This document shows positions 5,976-13,009 of a stretch of DNA of 27,925 nucleotides, piece after piece. The notes below the pieces were generated by a model. The model was not told where the DNA came from. It saw only the letters and a list, made by a program, of their open reading frames with translations, and made no database searches. The translations under genes were made by a program, and so were the position numbers. Position 1 is the first letter of the stretch; every line of letters starts with the position of its first letter. The stretch comes from RGIG4079 sp045531405 (GTDB taxonomy: Bacteria; Bacteroidota; Bacteroidia; Bacteroidales; Muribaculaceae). The DNA is taken from the NCBI GenBank assembly GCA_045531405.1, contig JAZSDX010000038.1:1-27925 (forward strand), given 5' to 3'.

Positions 5976-7763
5976 TTAACGTGTTAATTCGGCTGTTTTT
6001 TCAGCGAGCCATGCTGCTTGCTCGGTATTAAGGTGTGGAGTGAGACGTTCACGCACCATAGTGTGGTAATCGTTGACCCATGCAATTTCGTCGTCGCTCA
6101 TTATTGAGGTGTCAAAGAGATTGAGGTCGAATGGGAAAAGAGTGAGGGTCTCAAATTTATAGAACTCGCCAAACTCGGTGCAGAACGCAGGAACTGTAAG
6201 TACAAGATTTTCACAACGGATGCCATATTCTCCTTCGCGATACACGCCGGGCTCGTTTGAAGTAATCATGCCGGGCATAAGTGTAGTGGGGTTCTCATTA
6301 AGACGAATATTTTGAGGTCCTTCGTGAACATTGAGGAAATGTCCCACACCATGACCTGTGCCATGCAGGTAGCTTAATCCCTCTTTCCAAAGGAATTGGC
6401 GTGCGAGCGCATCTAATTGAGCACCACGAGTGCCGGCAGGGAATATCATCGAACCAACGGCGATGTGCCCTTTCATCACAAGAGTGAAATCGCGTTTTTG
6501 TTGAGCAGAGGTATTGCCGAGTGAAACGGTGCGGGTGATGTCGGTAGTGCCGTCGAAATATTGTCCCCCTGAGTCGAGTAGGAACATATTGTCGGGAGAG
6601 AGAGTAGCGTCGCTTTCTTCGGTCGCAGAATAGTGTACGATTGCACCATGTGCTCCAAACCCGGCGATTGGATCAAAACTTTCGTCGAAGTATAAATCAC
6701 CCTCGCTACGATATTTTGCCCCAAGTTTTCCAACTTCTACTTCTGAAATTTTTTCGCCATTCGCTAATCGTTTTTCGATATTCATGAATAGTTTTACAAG
6801 AGCTACGCCGTCGCGAATCATAGCATTGCGAGTCCCTTTGATTTGAGCCTCGTTTTTGATTGATTTAAGAAGTATAATCGGCGACTGCCCTTTGACGATG
6901 CGGTTGCCTAACATTGGCAATATGGCAATGGCAGTGCGAGGTATGTCGATTAAAACTTTTTCGTTGCCGGGTAAATTTGTTAAAAACTCCTGAATAGAGT
7001 CGTAAGGAGCTGTTGTTACATTGCAATTTGCGAGATATTGTGTTGTTTCGTCGGTAAGTTTAGCATTGTCTATAAATAGAGTAGAGCCTTTTGGAGAAAG
7101 ATATAGGAAAGAAGTGGCAACCGGGTTGCATTTTACGTCGCGAGAGCGTATGTTAAGAACCCATGCGATTTCGTCAAGAGCTGAAACGAAAATGCTTTCG
7201 GCTCCCTGTGATGCGACTGCTTTTAGCGTTTTTTCGATTTTACTATTTGTTGATTCTCCCGCATATTTCTCTTCGTGAATGATGATTGGGCATTCGGGAA
7301 GAGCCGGGCGGTCTAACCACATTTGGGGTATAGGGTTAAAAGTGTCATCAATTTTGATATTGTGAGAAGCGAAAGTTGATTTCATGTTTTCGGCTTCGCT
7401 TGCCGAATAAATCATGCCATCAATGCCTATTGTTGCACCCGAGGGAATGTTGTCAATTATATATTGTGTAATGGAGGGAGTGTTGGCAAGACCATCTTTC
7501 ATTAATTTAATTCCGGTTCCATTGAGTTGGTCGGAAGCTTGTATGAAATAGCGAGAGTCGGTCCATAGTAGAACCTCTGAATTCGTAACGACGAGGGTGC
7601 CTGCTGAACCGGTGAAACCACTTAGCCAACGACGCACTTGCCAATGGTCGGCTATATACTCACTTTGGTGAGGGTCGGACTGCGGAATTATTGTGGCATA
7701 GATGCCTCTTTCCGACATAGCATTGCGAAGAACTGATATGCGTTCTGTGTATTTTGCTTTCAT
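5976..7763 (-). CDS. pepP: Aminopeptidase P family metallopeptidase (M24B, Xaa-Pro aminopeptidase)
   Basis: 595 aa, the usual length of the three-domain 'long' aminopeptidase P. Two creatinase-like N-terminal domains (about 1-300) precede the pita-bread catalytic domain. Dimetal ligands are visible as D397 (LLDSGG), D408 (TTDITRT), H471 (HGTGHGVGH), E504 (NEPG) and E518 (CENL). It removes N-terminal residues from peptides with proline in position two, in the cytoplasm. An in-frame ATG at 7826 would add 21 hydrophobic residues. I chose the ATG at 7763 because family members start near this Met and because the likely promoter element TAAGTTTG (7800-7793) lies inside the longer reading. The gamma-carbonic-anhydrase-like gene follows 29 bp later. 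Confidence 0.9.
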   Translation of the reverse strand: MKAKYTERISVLRNAMSERGIYATIIPQSDPHQSEYIADHWQVRRWLSGFTGSAGTLVVTNSEVLLWTDSRYFIQASDQLNGTGIKLMKDGLANTPSITQYIIDNIPSGATIGIDGMIYSASEAENMKSTFASHNIKIDDTFNPIPQMWLDRPALPECPIIIHEEKYAGESTNSKIEKTLKAVASQGAESIFVSALDEIAWVLNIRSRDVKCNPVATSFLYLSPKGSTLFIDNAKLTDETTQYLANCNVTTAPYDSIQEFLTNLPGNEKVLIDIPRTAIAILPMLGNRIVKGQSPIILLKSIKNEAQIKGTRNAMIRDGVALVKLFMNIEKRLANGEKISEVEVGKLGAKYRSEGDLYFDESFDPIAGFGAHGAIVHYSATEESDATLSPDNMFLLDSGGQYFDGTTDITRTVSLGNTSAQQKRDFTLVMKGHIAVGSMIFPAGTRGAQLDALARQFLWKEGLSYLHGTGHGVGHFLNVHEGPQNIRLNENPTTLMPGMITSNEPGVYREGEYGIRCENLVLTVPAFCTEFGEFYKFETLTLFPFDLNLFDTSIMSDDEIAWVNDYHTMVRERLTPHLNTEQAAWLAEKTAELTR

Positions 7764-7792
7764 TTTATTTATATATATAATGAGTTGAAATG

Positions 7793-7800
7793 CAAACTTA
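7793..7800 (-). promoter_or_regulatory. -7 element of the pepP operon
   Basis: TAAGTTTG on the minus strand fits TAnnTTTG, 29 bp before the chosen pepP ATG. No convincing TTG lies at the -33 position. It supports the shorter start for pepP. Confidence 0.5.
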
Positions 7801-7937
7801 ATAAAAAAAATGAATATATGCTTCATTAATACTATTTTTAACTGTGTCTAATTGTTGGAAATGGTTGTTTTGTGTTAGACGCATGACTTGGTTTAGGGCG
7901 TTTTTTAATCGAAGGTTGAATAAAAGTGAGAAAAGTA

Positions 7938-7968
7938 TTGCATAATTAGAGTAATCTGTTTATCTTTG
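7938..7968 (+). promoter_or_regulatory. Upstream promoter of the tRNA-tuf-rpo region
   Basis: TTG (7938-7940), 20-bp spacer, TATCTTTG (7961-7968): a full match to the Bacteroidetes promoter consensus. The start site would be near 7975, giving about 190 nt before the first tRNA. The region 7764-8165 otherwise holds only a second promoter (8090-8120) and no credible gene. Confidence 0.6.
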
Positions 7969-8089
7969 CATCGCAAAAGGAGAGAATGAAAGCCAATGTT
8001 CATTGAAATTTTTAGAATCCTAAAATCAAGAAAATAAGGCGATTTTGAATGAGAATAAAAATTTTATAGAAAAAAATAAGTCAAAAAAT

Positions 8090-8120
8090 TTGGTGGATAA
8101 AAAAACTCGTTGTACCTTTG
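8090..8120 (+). promoter_or_regulatory. Proximal promoter of the tRNA-tuf operon
   Basis: TTTG (8089-8092), 20-bp spacer after TTG, TACCTTTG (8113-8120). The start would fall near 8127, about 40 nt upstream of tRNA-Thr(UGU). Two consensus promoters in tandem suit a highly expressed stable-RNA and translation operon. Confidence 0.7.
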
Positions 8121-8165
8121 CACTCGCTTGAGGGTTGGAACTCAACTCAACAGCAAAACAACAAT

Positions 8166-8239
8166 GCCTCTTTAGCTCAGTTGGCCAGAGCACGTGATTT
8201 GTAATCTCGGGGTCGTTGGTTCGAATCCGACAAGAGGCT
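8166..8239 (+). tRNA. tRNA-Thr (anticodon TGT)
   Basis: A 74-nt cloverleaf: acceptor GCCTCTT/AAGAGGC, D arm GCTC/GAGC, anticodon loop TTTGTAA with TGT at 8200-8202, T arm GTTGG-TTCGAAT-CCGAC, discriminator T. The anticodon stem has one T-T mismatch (third pair). No CCA is encoded. Confidence 0.95.
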
Positions 8240-8258
8240 CAAAAAATGACAAAAATAG

Positions 8259-8280
8259 AATCGAGACTTCGGTCTCGATT
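8259..8280 (+). terminator. UUCG hairpin inside the tRNA cluster
   Basis: AATCGAGAC-TTCG-GTCTCGATT gives a perfect 9-bp stem with a UUCG tetraloop, followed by a short T run (TTTTGG), between tRNA-Thr and tRNA-Tyr. It could be a leaky terminator or a processing and stability element. The T run is short for a strong terminator. Confidence 0.55.
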
Positions 8281-8289
8281 TTGGTCAAA

Positions 8290-8372
8290 GGGCGAATACC
8301 AGAGTGGCCAAATGGGGCAGACTGTAAATCTGCTGGTTTATACCTTCGGTGGTTCGAATCCATCTTCGCCCA
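8290..8372 (+). tRNA. tRNA-Tyr (anticodon GTA)
   Basis: An 83-nt class II tRNA with a long variable arm: acceptor GGGCGAA/TTCGCCC, anticodon stem GCAGA/TCTGC with loop CTGTAAA (GTA at 8324-8326), T loop TTCGAAT, discriminator A. Confidence 0.95.
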
Positions 8373-8380
8373 CACTCTTT

Positions 8381-8453
8381 GCGGAAGTAGCTCAGTTGAT
8401 AGAGCATCAGCCTTCCAAGCTGAGGGTCGCGAGTTTGAGCCTCGTCTTCCGCT
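8381..8453 (+). tRNA. tRNA-Gly (anticodon TCC)
   Basis: A 73-nt tRNA: acceptor GCGGAAG/CTTCCGC, anticodon stem TCAGC/GCTGA with loop CTTCCAA (TCC at 8414-8416), discriminator T. It follows tRNA-Tyr by 8 bp, so both come from one precursor. Confidence 0.94.
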
Positions 8454-8458
8454 CTATT

Positions 8459-8530
<72 letters not shown>

Positions 8531-8546
8531 CGAAAATCTTAAACGG

Positions 8547-8574
8547 ACGACGCGATAGTGCCTTGTGCTGTCGT
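8547..8574 (+). other. Hairpin in the tuf leader
   Basis: ACGAC (8547-8551) pairs with GTCGT (8570-8574), with an inner AGTGC/GTGCT stem containing two G-U pairs and a 5-nt bulge. It lies between tRNA-Thr and tuf and may be a processing site. Evidence is the fold only. Confidence 0.3.
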
Positions 8575-8628
8575 GATGTTTTGTTAGAAAGTTAATCATT
8601 TATCAATAAAATATTAAAAAATAAAGTT

Positions 8629-9813
8629 ATGGCTAAAGAGAAATTTGAGAAAACCAAACCGCATGTTAACATCGGTACAATTGGTCACGTTGACCACGGT
8701 AAAACTACTTTGACTGCTGCTATCACTACAGTGCTTGCAAAAGCTGGTCTTTCTGAATTGAAATCATTCGATCAAATCGACAACGCTCCTGAAGAAAAGG
8801 AACGTGGTATTACTATCAATACTTCTCACGTAGAGTATGAAACATCTAACCGTCACTACGCTCACGTTGACTGTCCAGGTCACGCTGACTACGTTAAGAA
8901 CATGGTTACTGGTGCTGCTCAAATGGACGGTGCTATCATCGTTTGTGCTGCTACAGACGGTCCTATGCCTCAAACTCGTGAACACATCCTTCTCGCTCGT
9001 CAGGTAAACGTTCCTCGTATCGTTGTATTCTTGAACAAGTGTGACATGGTTGATGACGAAGAAATGTTTGAACTTGTTGAAATGGAAATGCGTGATCTTC
9101 TTTCTTCTTATGAATATGATGGTGACAATACTCCTATCATCCGCGGTTCTGCTCTAGGTGCACTCAACGGTGAACCACAATGGGAAGAAAAAGTTATGGA
9201 ACTTATGGCTGCTGTTGACGAATGGATTCCACTTCCTCCACGTGACATCGATAAACCATTCTTGATGCCTGTTGAAGACGTATTCTCAATCACTGGTCGT
9301 GGTACTGTTGCAACTGGTCGTATCGAAACTGGTATCGTTAAAGTTGGTGACGAAGTTCAAATCATGGGTCTTGGTGCATCACTCAAATCAACTGTAACAG
9401 GTGTTGAAATGTTCCGTAAACTCCTCGATCAAGGTGAAGCTGGTGATAACGTAGGTCTTCTTCTTCGTGGTATCGACAAGAACGAAATCAAACGTGGTAT
9501 GGTAATCTGCCACCCAGGAGTTGTAAAACCACACAGCGAATTCAAAGCTGCTGTTTATATCTTGAAAAAAGAAGAAGGTGGTCGTCACACTCCATTCCAC
9601 AACCACTATCGTCCTCAATTCTACATCCGTACTCTTGACGTAACTGGTGAAATCACTCTTCCAGAAGGTGTAGAAATGGTTATGCCTGGTGATAACGTGG
9701 AAATTAAAGTTACTTTGATCAACCCAGTAGCTTGTGACCAAGGTCTTCGTTTCGCTATCCGCGAAGGTGGTCGCACAGTAGGTTCAGGTCAAATCACTGA
9801 AATCCTCGACTAA
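8629..9813 (+). CDS. tuf: Elongation factor Tu
   Basis: 394 aa GTPase that delivers aminoacyl-tRNA to the ribosomal A site. G-domain motifs are GHVDHGKT (19-26), switch I RGITI (59-63), DCPGH (81-85) and NKCD (136-139), followed by the two beta-barrel domains to a normal C-terminus. It lies directly behind four tRNA genes and in front of tRNA-Trp, the arrangement of the tufB operon. Codon choice is narrow (GGT, CGT, AAC, ATC), as expected for one of the most expressed genes. A terminator follows the stop codon. Confidence 0.98.
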   Translation: MAKEKFEKTKPHVNIGTIGHVDHGKTTLTAAITTVLAKAGLSELKSFDQIDNAPEEKERGITINTSHVEYETSNRHYAHVDCPGHADYVKNMVTGAAQMDGAIIVCAATDGPMPQTREHILLARQVNVPRIVVFLNKCDMVDDEEMFELVEMEMRDLLSSYEYDGDNTPIIRGSALGALNGEPQWEEKVMELMAAVDEWIPLPPRDIDKPFLMPVEDVFSITGRGTVATGRIETGIVKVGDEVQIMGLGASLKSTVTGVEMFRKLLDQGEAGDNVGLLLRGIDKNEIKRGMVICHPGVVKPHSEFKAAVYILKKEEGGRHTPFHNHYRPQFYIRTLDVTGEITLPEGVEMVMPGDNVEIKVTLINPVACDQGLRFAIREGGRTVGSGQITEILD

Positions 9814-9838
9814 TAAGTAATCAACTTATATAATCGAT

Positions 9839-9878
9839 AAACCGGTCCTTTTGAGGATCTCTGATGAAGGATCGGTTT
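9839..9878 (+). terminator. Terminator or attenuator after tuf
   Basis: AAACCGGTCCTT (9839-9850) and AAGGATCGGTTT (9867-9878) form a 12-bp stem (one G-U pair) followed by TTATAT, just upstream of tRNA-Trp. It probably lowers transcription into the tRNA-Trp-secE-nusG genes compared with tuf. Confidence 0.65.
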
Positions 9879-9883
9879 TATAT

Positions 9884-9956
9884 ACAGGTTTAGCTCAGTT
9901 GGTAGAGCACTGGTCTCCAAAACCAGGTGTCGGGAGTTCGAGCCTCTCAACCTGTG
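9884..9956 (+). tRNA. tRNA-Trp (anticodon CCA)
   Basis: A 73-nt tRNA: acceptor ACAGGTT/AACCTGT, anticodon stem CTGGT/ACCAG with loop CTCCAAA (CCA at 9917-9919), discriminator G. Its place between tuf and secE is the usual one. Confidence 0.96.
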
Positions 9957-9978
9957 CAAAAAAGAATAATTAAAGAAA

Positions 9979-10167
9979 ATGAAACTACTTAAGAATATTC
10001 AAGAGTCTTACGAAGAACTTCGTTATAAGACTTCTTGGCCTACCAAAAAGCAGTTGATTAAAAGTGCCATCATTGTCATGATTGCTTCCGTGATTATCGC
10101 ATTGATAATCTTTTTCATGGACTATGTTGTGGAGCACTTAATGAAATTAATCTATAGCTTTGCTTAA
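9979..10167 (+). CDS. secE: Preprotein translocase subunit SecE
   Basis: 62 aa, the short single-span form of SecE. An amphipathic N-terminal helix with the conserved 'ELRYKTSWPTKKQLIKSA' segment (13-30) is followed by one membrane span (about 30-55). It clamps SecY in the SecYEG channel of the inner membrane. It lies 22 bp after tRNA-Trp and 20 bp before nusG, the normal secE-nusG order. Confidence 0.95.
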   Translation: MKLLKNIQESYEELRYKTSWPTKKQLIKSAIIVMIASVIIALIIFFMDYVVEHLMKLIYSFA

Positions 10168-10187
10168 TTTTTAACGTGGAGAAGTCA

Positions 10188-10733
10188 ATGGCTGAAGGAA
10201 AAAGAGCATGGTATGTTTTACGTGCCATTTCAGGTAAAGAAGCTAAGGTGAAGGAAGTGTTGGATGCAGCTATCCGCAATACCGACCTTGGTAAAAATGT
10301 TTTTCAAGTGTTGATTCCCACTGAGAAAGTTTTAACAGTGCGTAACGGGAAGAAGGTTGTAAAAGAAAAAAATCTTTATTCAGGTTATGTTTTTGTTGAG
10401 GCTAATCTTCAAGGCGAGGTGTTGCACGAATTGCGTAACACTACAAATGTGATTGACTTCCTCGGAGGTAAAGGTAAAGGCTCTGCTCCTGAACCTTTGC
10501 GTGAGAGTGAAGTTAAACGCATGCTCGGTTTGGCCGATGAAATGCAACTCGTTTCAGAGGACAGTAATTACATTGTAGGTGAATCTGTGAAAGTGAATCA
10601 TGGTCCATTTAGCGGATTTATCGGTGTGATTGAGGAGGTAAATGCTGAGAAGAAAAAGCTCAAAGTTATGGTTAAAATTTTTGGCAGACGCACTCCTTTG
10701 GAGTTGGAATATTCACAAGTAGAACGTGAGTAA
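10188..10733 (+). CDS. nusG: Transcription termination/antitermination factor NusG
   Basis: 181 aa. The NGN domain starts with WYVLRAISGKE, runs through 'LIPTEKV' and 'YSGYVFVEA', and is followed by a C-terminal KOW domain (VNHGPFSGFIGVIEEV). It binds RNA polymerase and links it to Rho or the ribosome. An upstream in-frame GTG at 10176 would add four residues. I prefer the ATG at 10188 because GGAG sits 6 nt before it as a ribosome binding site and MAEGKRAWYV is a typical start. The ribosomal protein genes rplK-rplL follow after 64 bp. Confidence 0.96.
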   Translation: MAEGKRAWYVLRAISGKEAKVKEVLDAAIRNTDLGKNVFQVLIPTEKVLTVRNGKKVVKEKNLYSGYVFVEANLQGEVLHELRNTTNVIDFLGGKGKGSAPEPLRESEVKRMLGLADEMQLVSEDSNYIVGESVKVNHGPFSGFIGVIEEVNAEKKKLKVMVKIFGRRTPLELEYSQVERE

Positions 10734-10797
10734 ATGATGTGGTTACGAACTTCGTTTATTCAAGTTTCAATTAACAAATTAAATTAAGTTTTACAAA

Positions 10798-11241
10798 ATG
10801 GCTAAAGAAATTGCTGGACAGATCAAATTGCAGATTAAAGGTGGAGCAGCAAATCCATCTCCTCCCGTAGGCCCTGCTTTGGGTTCTAAGGGTATTAACA
10901 TCATGGAGTTTTGCAAGCAATTCAATGCCCGCACTCAGGACAAAGCAGGTAAAGTTCTTCCTGTAGTTATCACTTACTATACCGACAAGAGCTTTGACTT
11001 TGTTGTAAAAACTCCTCCTGTTGCTATTCAACTTCTTGAAGTTAGCAAAAAGAAGAGTGGTTCGGCTCAACCTAACCGTTCTAAGATTGCGGAAATTACT
11101 TGGGACCAAGTAAAGGCAATTGCTGAAGACAAAATGCCCGATTTGAACTGTTTTACTGTGGAATCTGCAATGCGCATGGTTGCAGGTACAGCCAGAAGTA
11201 TGGGTATCACCGTAAAAGGGGCATTCCCTGAAAATAACTAA
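10798..11241 (+). CDS. rplK: 50S ribosomal protein L11
   Basis: 147 aa. The N-terminal domain has the proline-rich PPVGPALG (22-29) that contacts release factors and elongation factors. The C-terminal domain, with 'VAGTARSMGITV', binds the GTPase-associated region of 23S rRNA. Full length, 15 bp before rplA. I saw no clear L1-type target in the 64-bp leader. Confidence 0.98.
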   Translation: MAKEIAGQIKLQIKGGAANPSPPVGPALGSKGINIMEFCKQFNARTQDKAGKVLPVVITYYTDKSFDFVVKTPPVAIQLLEVSKKKSGSAQPNRSKIAEITWDQVKAIAEDKMPDLNCFTVESAMRMVAGTARSMGITVKGAFPENN

Positions 11242-11256
11242 TAAACTTCAATTGAA

Positions 11257-11952
11257 ATGAGTAAACTTACAAAAAATCAAAAGTTGGCTTTAGAGAAGAT
11301 TGAAGCTGGGAAGACTTACACTCTTGCGGAAGCGGCTCAAAAAGTGAAAGAAATTACTTACACAAAATTTGATGCATCGCTTGATATTGATGTGCGTCTT
11401 GGCGTAGATCCACGTAAGGCTAATCAAATGGTGCGTGGTGTTGTAACACTACCCCATGGTACTGGCAAGCAAGTAAAAGTGCTTGTTCTCTGCAACCCCG
11501 ACGCTGAAGCTGCTGCTAAAGCTGCTGGTGCTGACTATGTTGGTCTTGATGAATATATTGAAAAGATCAAAGGTGGATGGACTGATATCGATGTGATCAT
11601 CACTCAACCTGCTATCATGGGTAAGATTGGTGCTCTCGGTCGTGTACTTGGTCCTCGTGGCTTGATGCCTAACCCTAAGAGTGGTACAGTAACTAATGAC
11701 GTAGCTAAGGCTGTCGAAGAAGTGAAAAAAGGTAAGATTGACTTTAAGGTCGATAAGAATGGTATCGTTCACTCATCAATCGGTAAAGTATCGTTTACAC
11801 CTGAACAGATGAAGGAAAATGCTCGTGAGTTTATCAATACACTCATCAAGCTTAAACCTGCAACTGCTAAGGGTACCTATATTAAGAGTATTTATCTTTC
11901 AAGTACTATGAGTCCCGGTGTAAAGGTTGACTCTAAGTCTATCGACGATTAA
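11257..11952 (+). CDS. rplA: 50S ribosomal protein L1
   Basis: 231 aa, normal length. The family signature around 'GPRGLMPNPKSGTVT' is present in the middle of the protein. L1 forms the mobile stalk near the ribosomal E site and in many bacteria represses its own mRNA. It lies between rplK and rplJ with short gaps (15 and 20 bp). Confidence 0.98.
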   Translation: MSKLTKNQKLALEKIEAGKTYTLAEAAQKVKEITYTKFDASLDIDVRLGVDPRKANQMVRGVVTLPHGTGKQVKVLVLCNPDAEAAAKAAGADYVGLDEYIEKIKGGWTDIDVIITQPAIMGKIGALGRVLGPRGLMPNPKSGTVTNDVAKAVEEVKKGKIDFKVDKNGIVHSSIGKVSFTPEQMKENAREFINTLIKLKPATAKGTYIKSIYLSSTMSPGVKVDSKSIDD

Positions 11953-11972
11953 TCTTTAAAAGTTAAGTAGAA

Positions 11973-12491
11973 ATGAGAAAAGAAGATAAATCACTCGTTA
12001 TAGAAAAAATTGCTGCAACTCTTAAAGAGTATAGCTGCTTTTATGTTACTGAAACAGCCGGTTTGGACGCTGAAAAAACTGCTGCTTTGCGCAAGGCTTG
12101 TTTCAAAGCCGATGTAAAGTTGATGGTTGTGAAGAATACTTTGCTTAAGAAAGCATTGGAATCTCTCGATGGCGACTTTAGTGAACTCTATCCTACTTTG
12201 AAAGGCTCTACATCAGTGATGTGTTCTAATGTAGGTAATGCACCTGCAAAACTCATCAAGAGCGTTGTAAAGAAGGATGACACTCTTCCTCGTTTGAAGG
12301 CTGCTTATGTTGAAGAAACAGTTTATGTTGGTGCAGATCAACTTGAAACTCTTGCAAATATCAAGAGCAAGAACGAACTTATTGCCGACGTTATCGCTCT
12401 TCTTCAATCTCCAGCGAAGAATGTTGTTTCAGCCCTTACTTCAGGTGGAACTAAACTTCATGGCATCCTTGAAACATTATCAAATAAATAA
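11973..12491 (+). CDS. rplJ: 50S ribosomal protein L10
   Basis: 172 aa. The N-terminal rRNA-binding domain (start MRKEDKSLVIEKIA, with 'VKNTLLKKAL') is followed by a C-terminal helix (about 130-172) that carries the L7/L12 dimers. Only 20 bp separate it from rplA, so a long L10-binding leader as in E. coli is not present here. Confidence 0.97.
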   Translation: MRKEDKSLVIEKIAATLKEYSCFYVTETAGLDAEKTAALRKACFKADVKLMVVKNTLLKKALESLDGDFSELYPTLKGSTSVMCSNVGNAPAKLIKSVVKKDDTLPRLKAAYVEETVYVGADQLETLANIKSKNELIADVIALLQSPAKNVVSALTSGGTKLHGILETLSNK

Positions 12492-12527
12492 TTAACCGAA
12501 AAAAATAATCAATAAAATAATACTAAA

Positions 12528-12905
12528 ATGGCAGATTTAAAAGCTTTTGCAGAACAATTAGTTAACCTCTCAGTAAAAGAAGTAAACGAACTTGCTCAAA
12601 TTCTTAAAGAAGAATATGGTATCGAACCAGCTGCTGCAGCTGTTGCAGTTGCTGCTGGTCCTGTTGCTGCTGGTGCAGCTGCAGCTGAAGAAAAAGATTC
12701 TTTCGATGTAGTTCTTAAAAACGCTGGCGCTAGCAAGCTTGCAGTTGTTAAACTCGTGAAAGAACTTACTGGTCTTGGCTTGAAAGAAGCTAAAGAAATG
12801 GTAGATGGTACTCCTTCAGTAATCAAAGAAGGCCTTGCTAAAGCAGACGCAGAAGGTCTTAAAAAGCAACTCGAAGAAGCTGGCGCTGAAGTTGAACTTA
12901 AATAA
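12528..12905 (+). CDS. rplL: 50S ribosomal protein L7/L12
   Basis: 125 aa. An N-terminal dimerisation helix, an alanine-rich hinge (about 35-55) and a C-terminal domain with 'KLAVVKLVKELTGLGLKEAK', which recruits translation GTPases. Present in multiple copies per ribosome. It is followed by a strong hairpin that separates the ribosomal protein genes from rpoBC. Confidence 0.98.
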   Translation: MADLKAFAEQLVNLSVKEVNELAQILKEEYGIEPAAAAVAVAAGPVAAGAAAAEEKDSFDVVLKNAGASKLAVVKLVKELTGLGLKEAKEMVDGTPSVIKEGLAKADAEGLKKQLEEAGAEVELK

Positions 12906-12929
12906 TATTGCCTGATTATCAGGTAAATA

Positions 12930-12968
12930 GGTTAAGAATCCTCTCGATGGATGATTCTTAACCTTTTT
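12930..12968 (+). terminator. Attenuator between rplL and rpoB
   Basis: GGTTAAGAATC (12930-12940) and GATTCTTAACC (12953-12963) form a perfect 11-bp stem followed by TTTTT. It lies 41 bp before rpoB, which has no clear promoter of its own, so it most likely works as a partial terminator that sets the ratio of ribosomal proteins to RNA polymerase, as known for the E. coli rplL-rpoB gap. Confidence 0.8.
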
Positions 12969-13009
12969 GTGTTATTTTTTAATTTGAGTTCCCTTTAACG
13001 TTATTTTAG

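Noticed and set aside
7986..8006. Tiny ORF (MKANVH) downstream of the upstream tRNA-operon promoter
   Set aside because: Six codons with no control codons or adjoining attenuator. Too short to support as a leader peptide.
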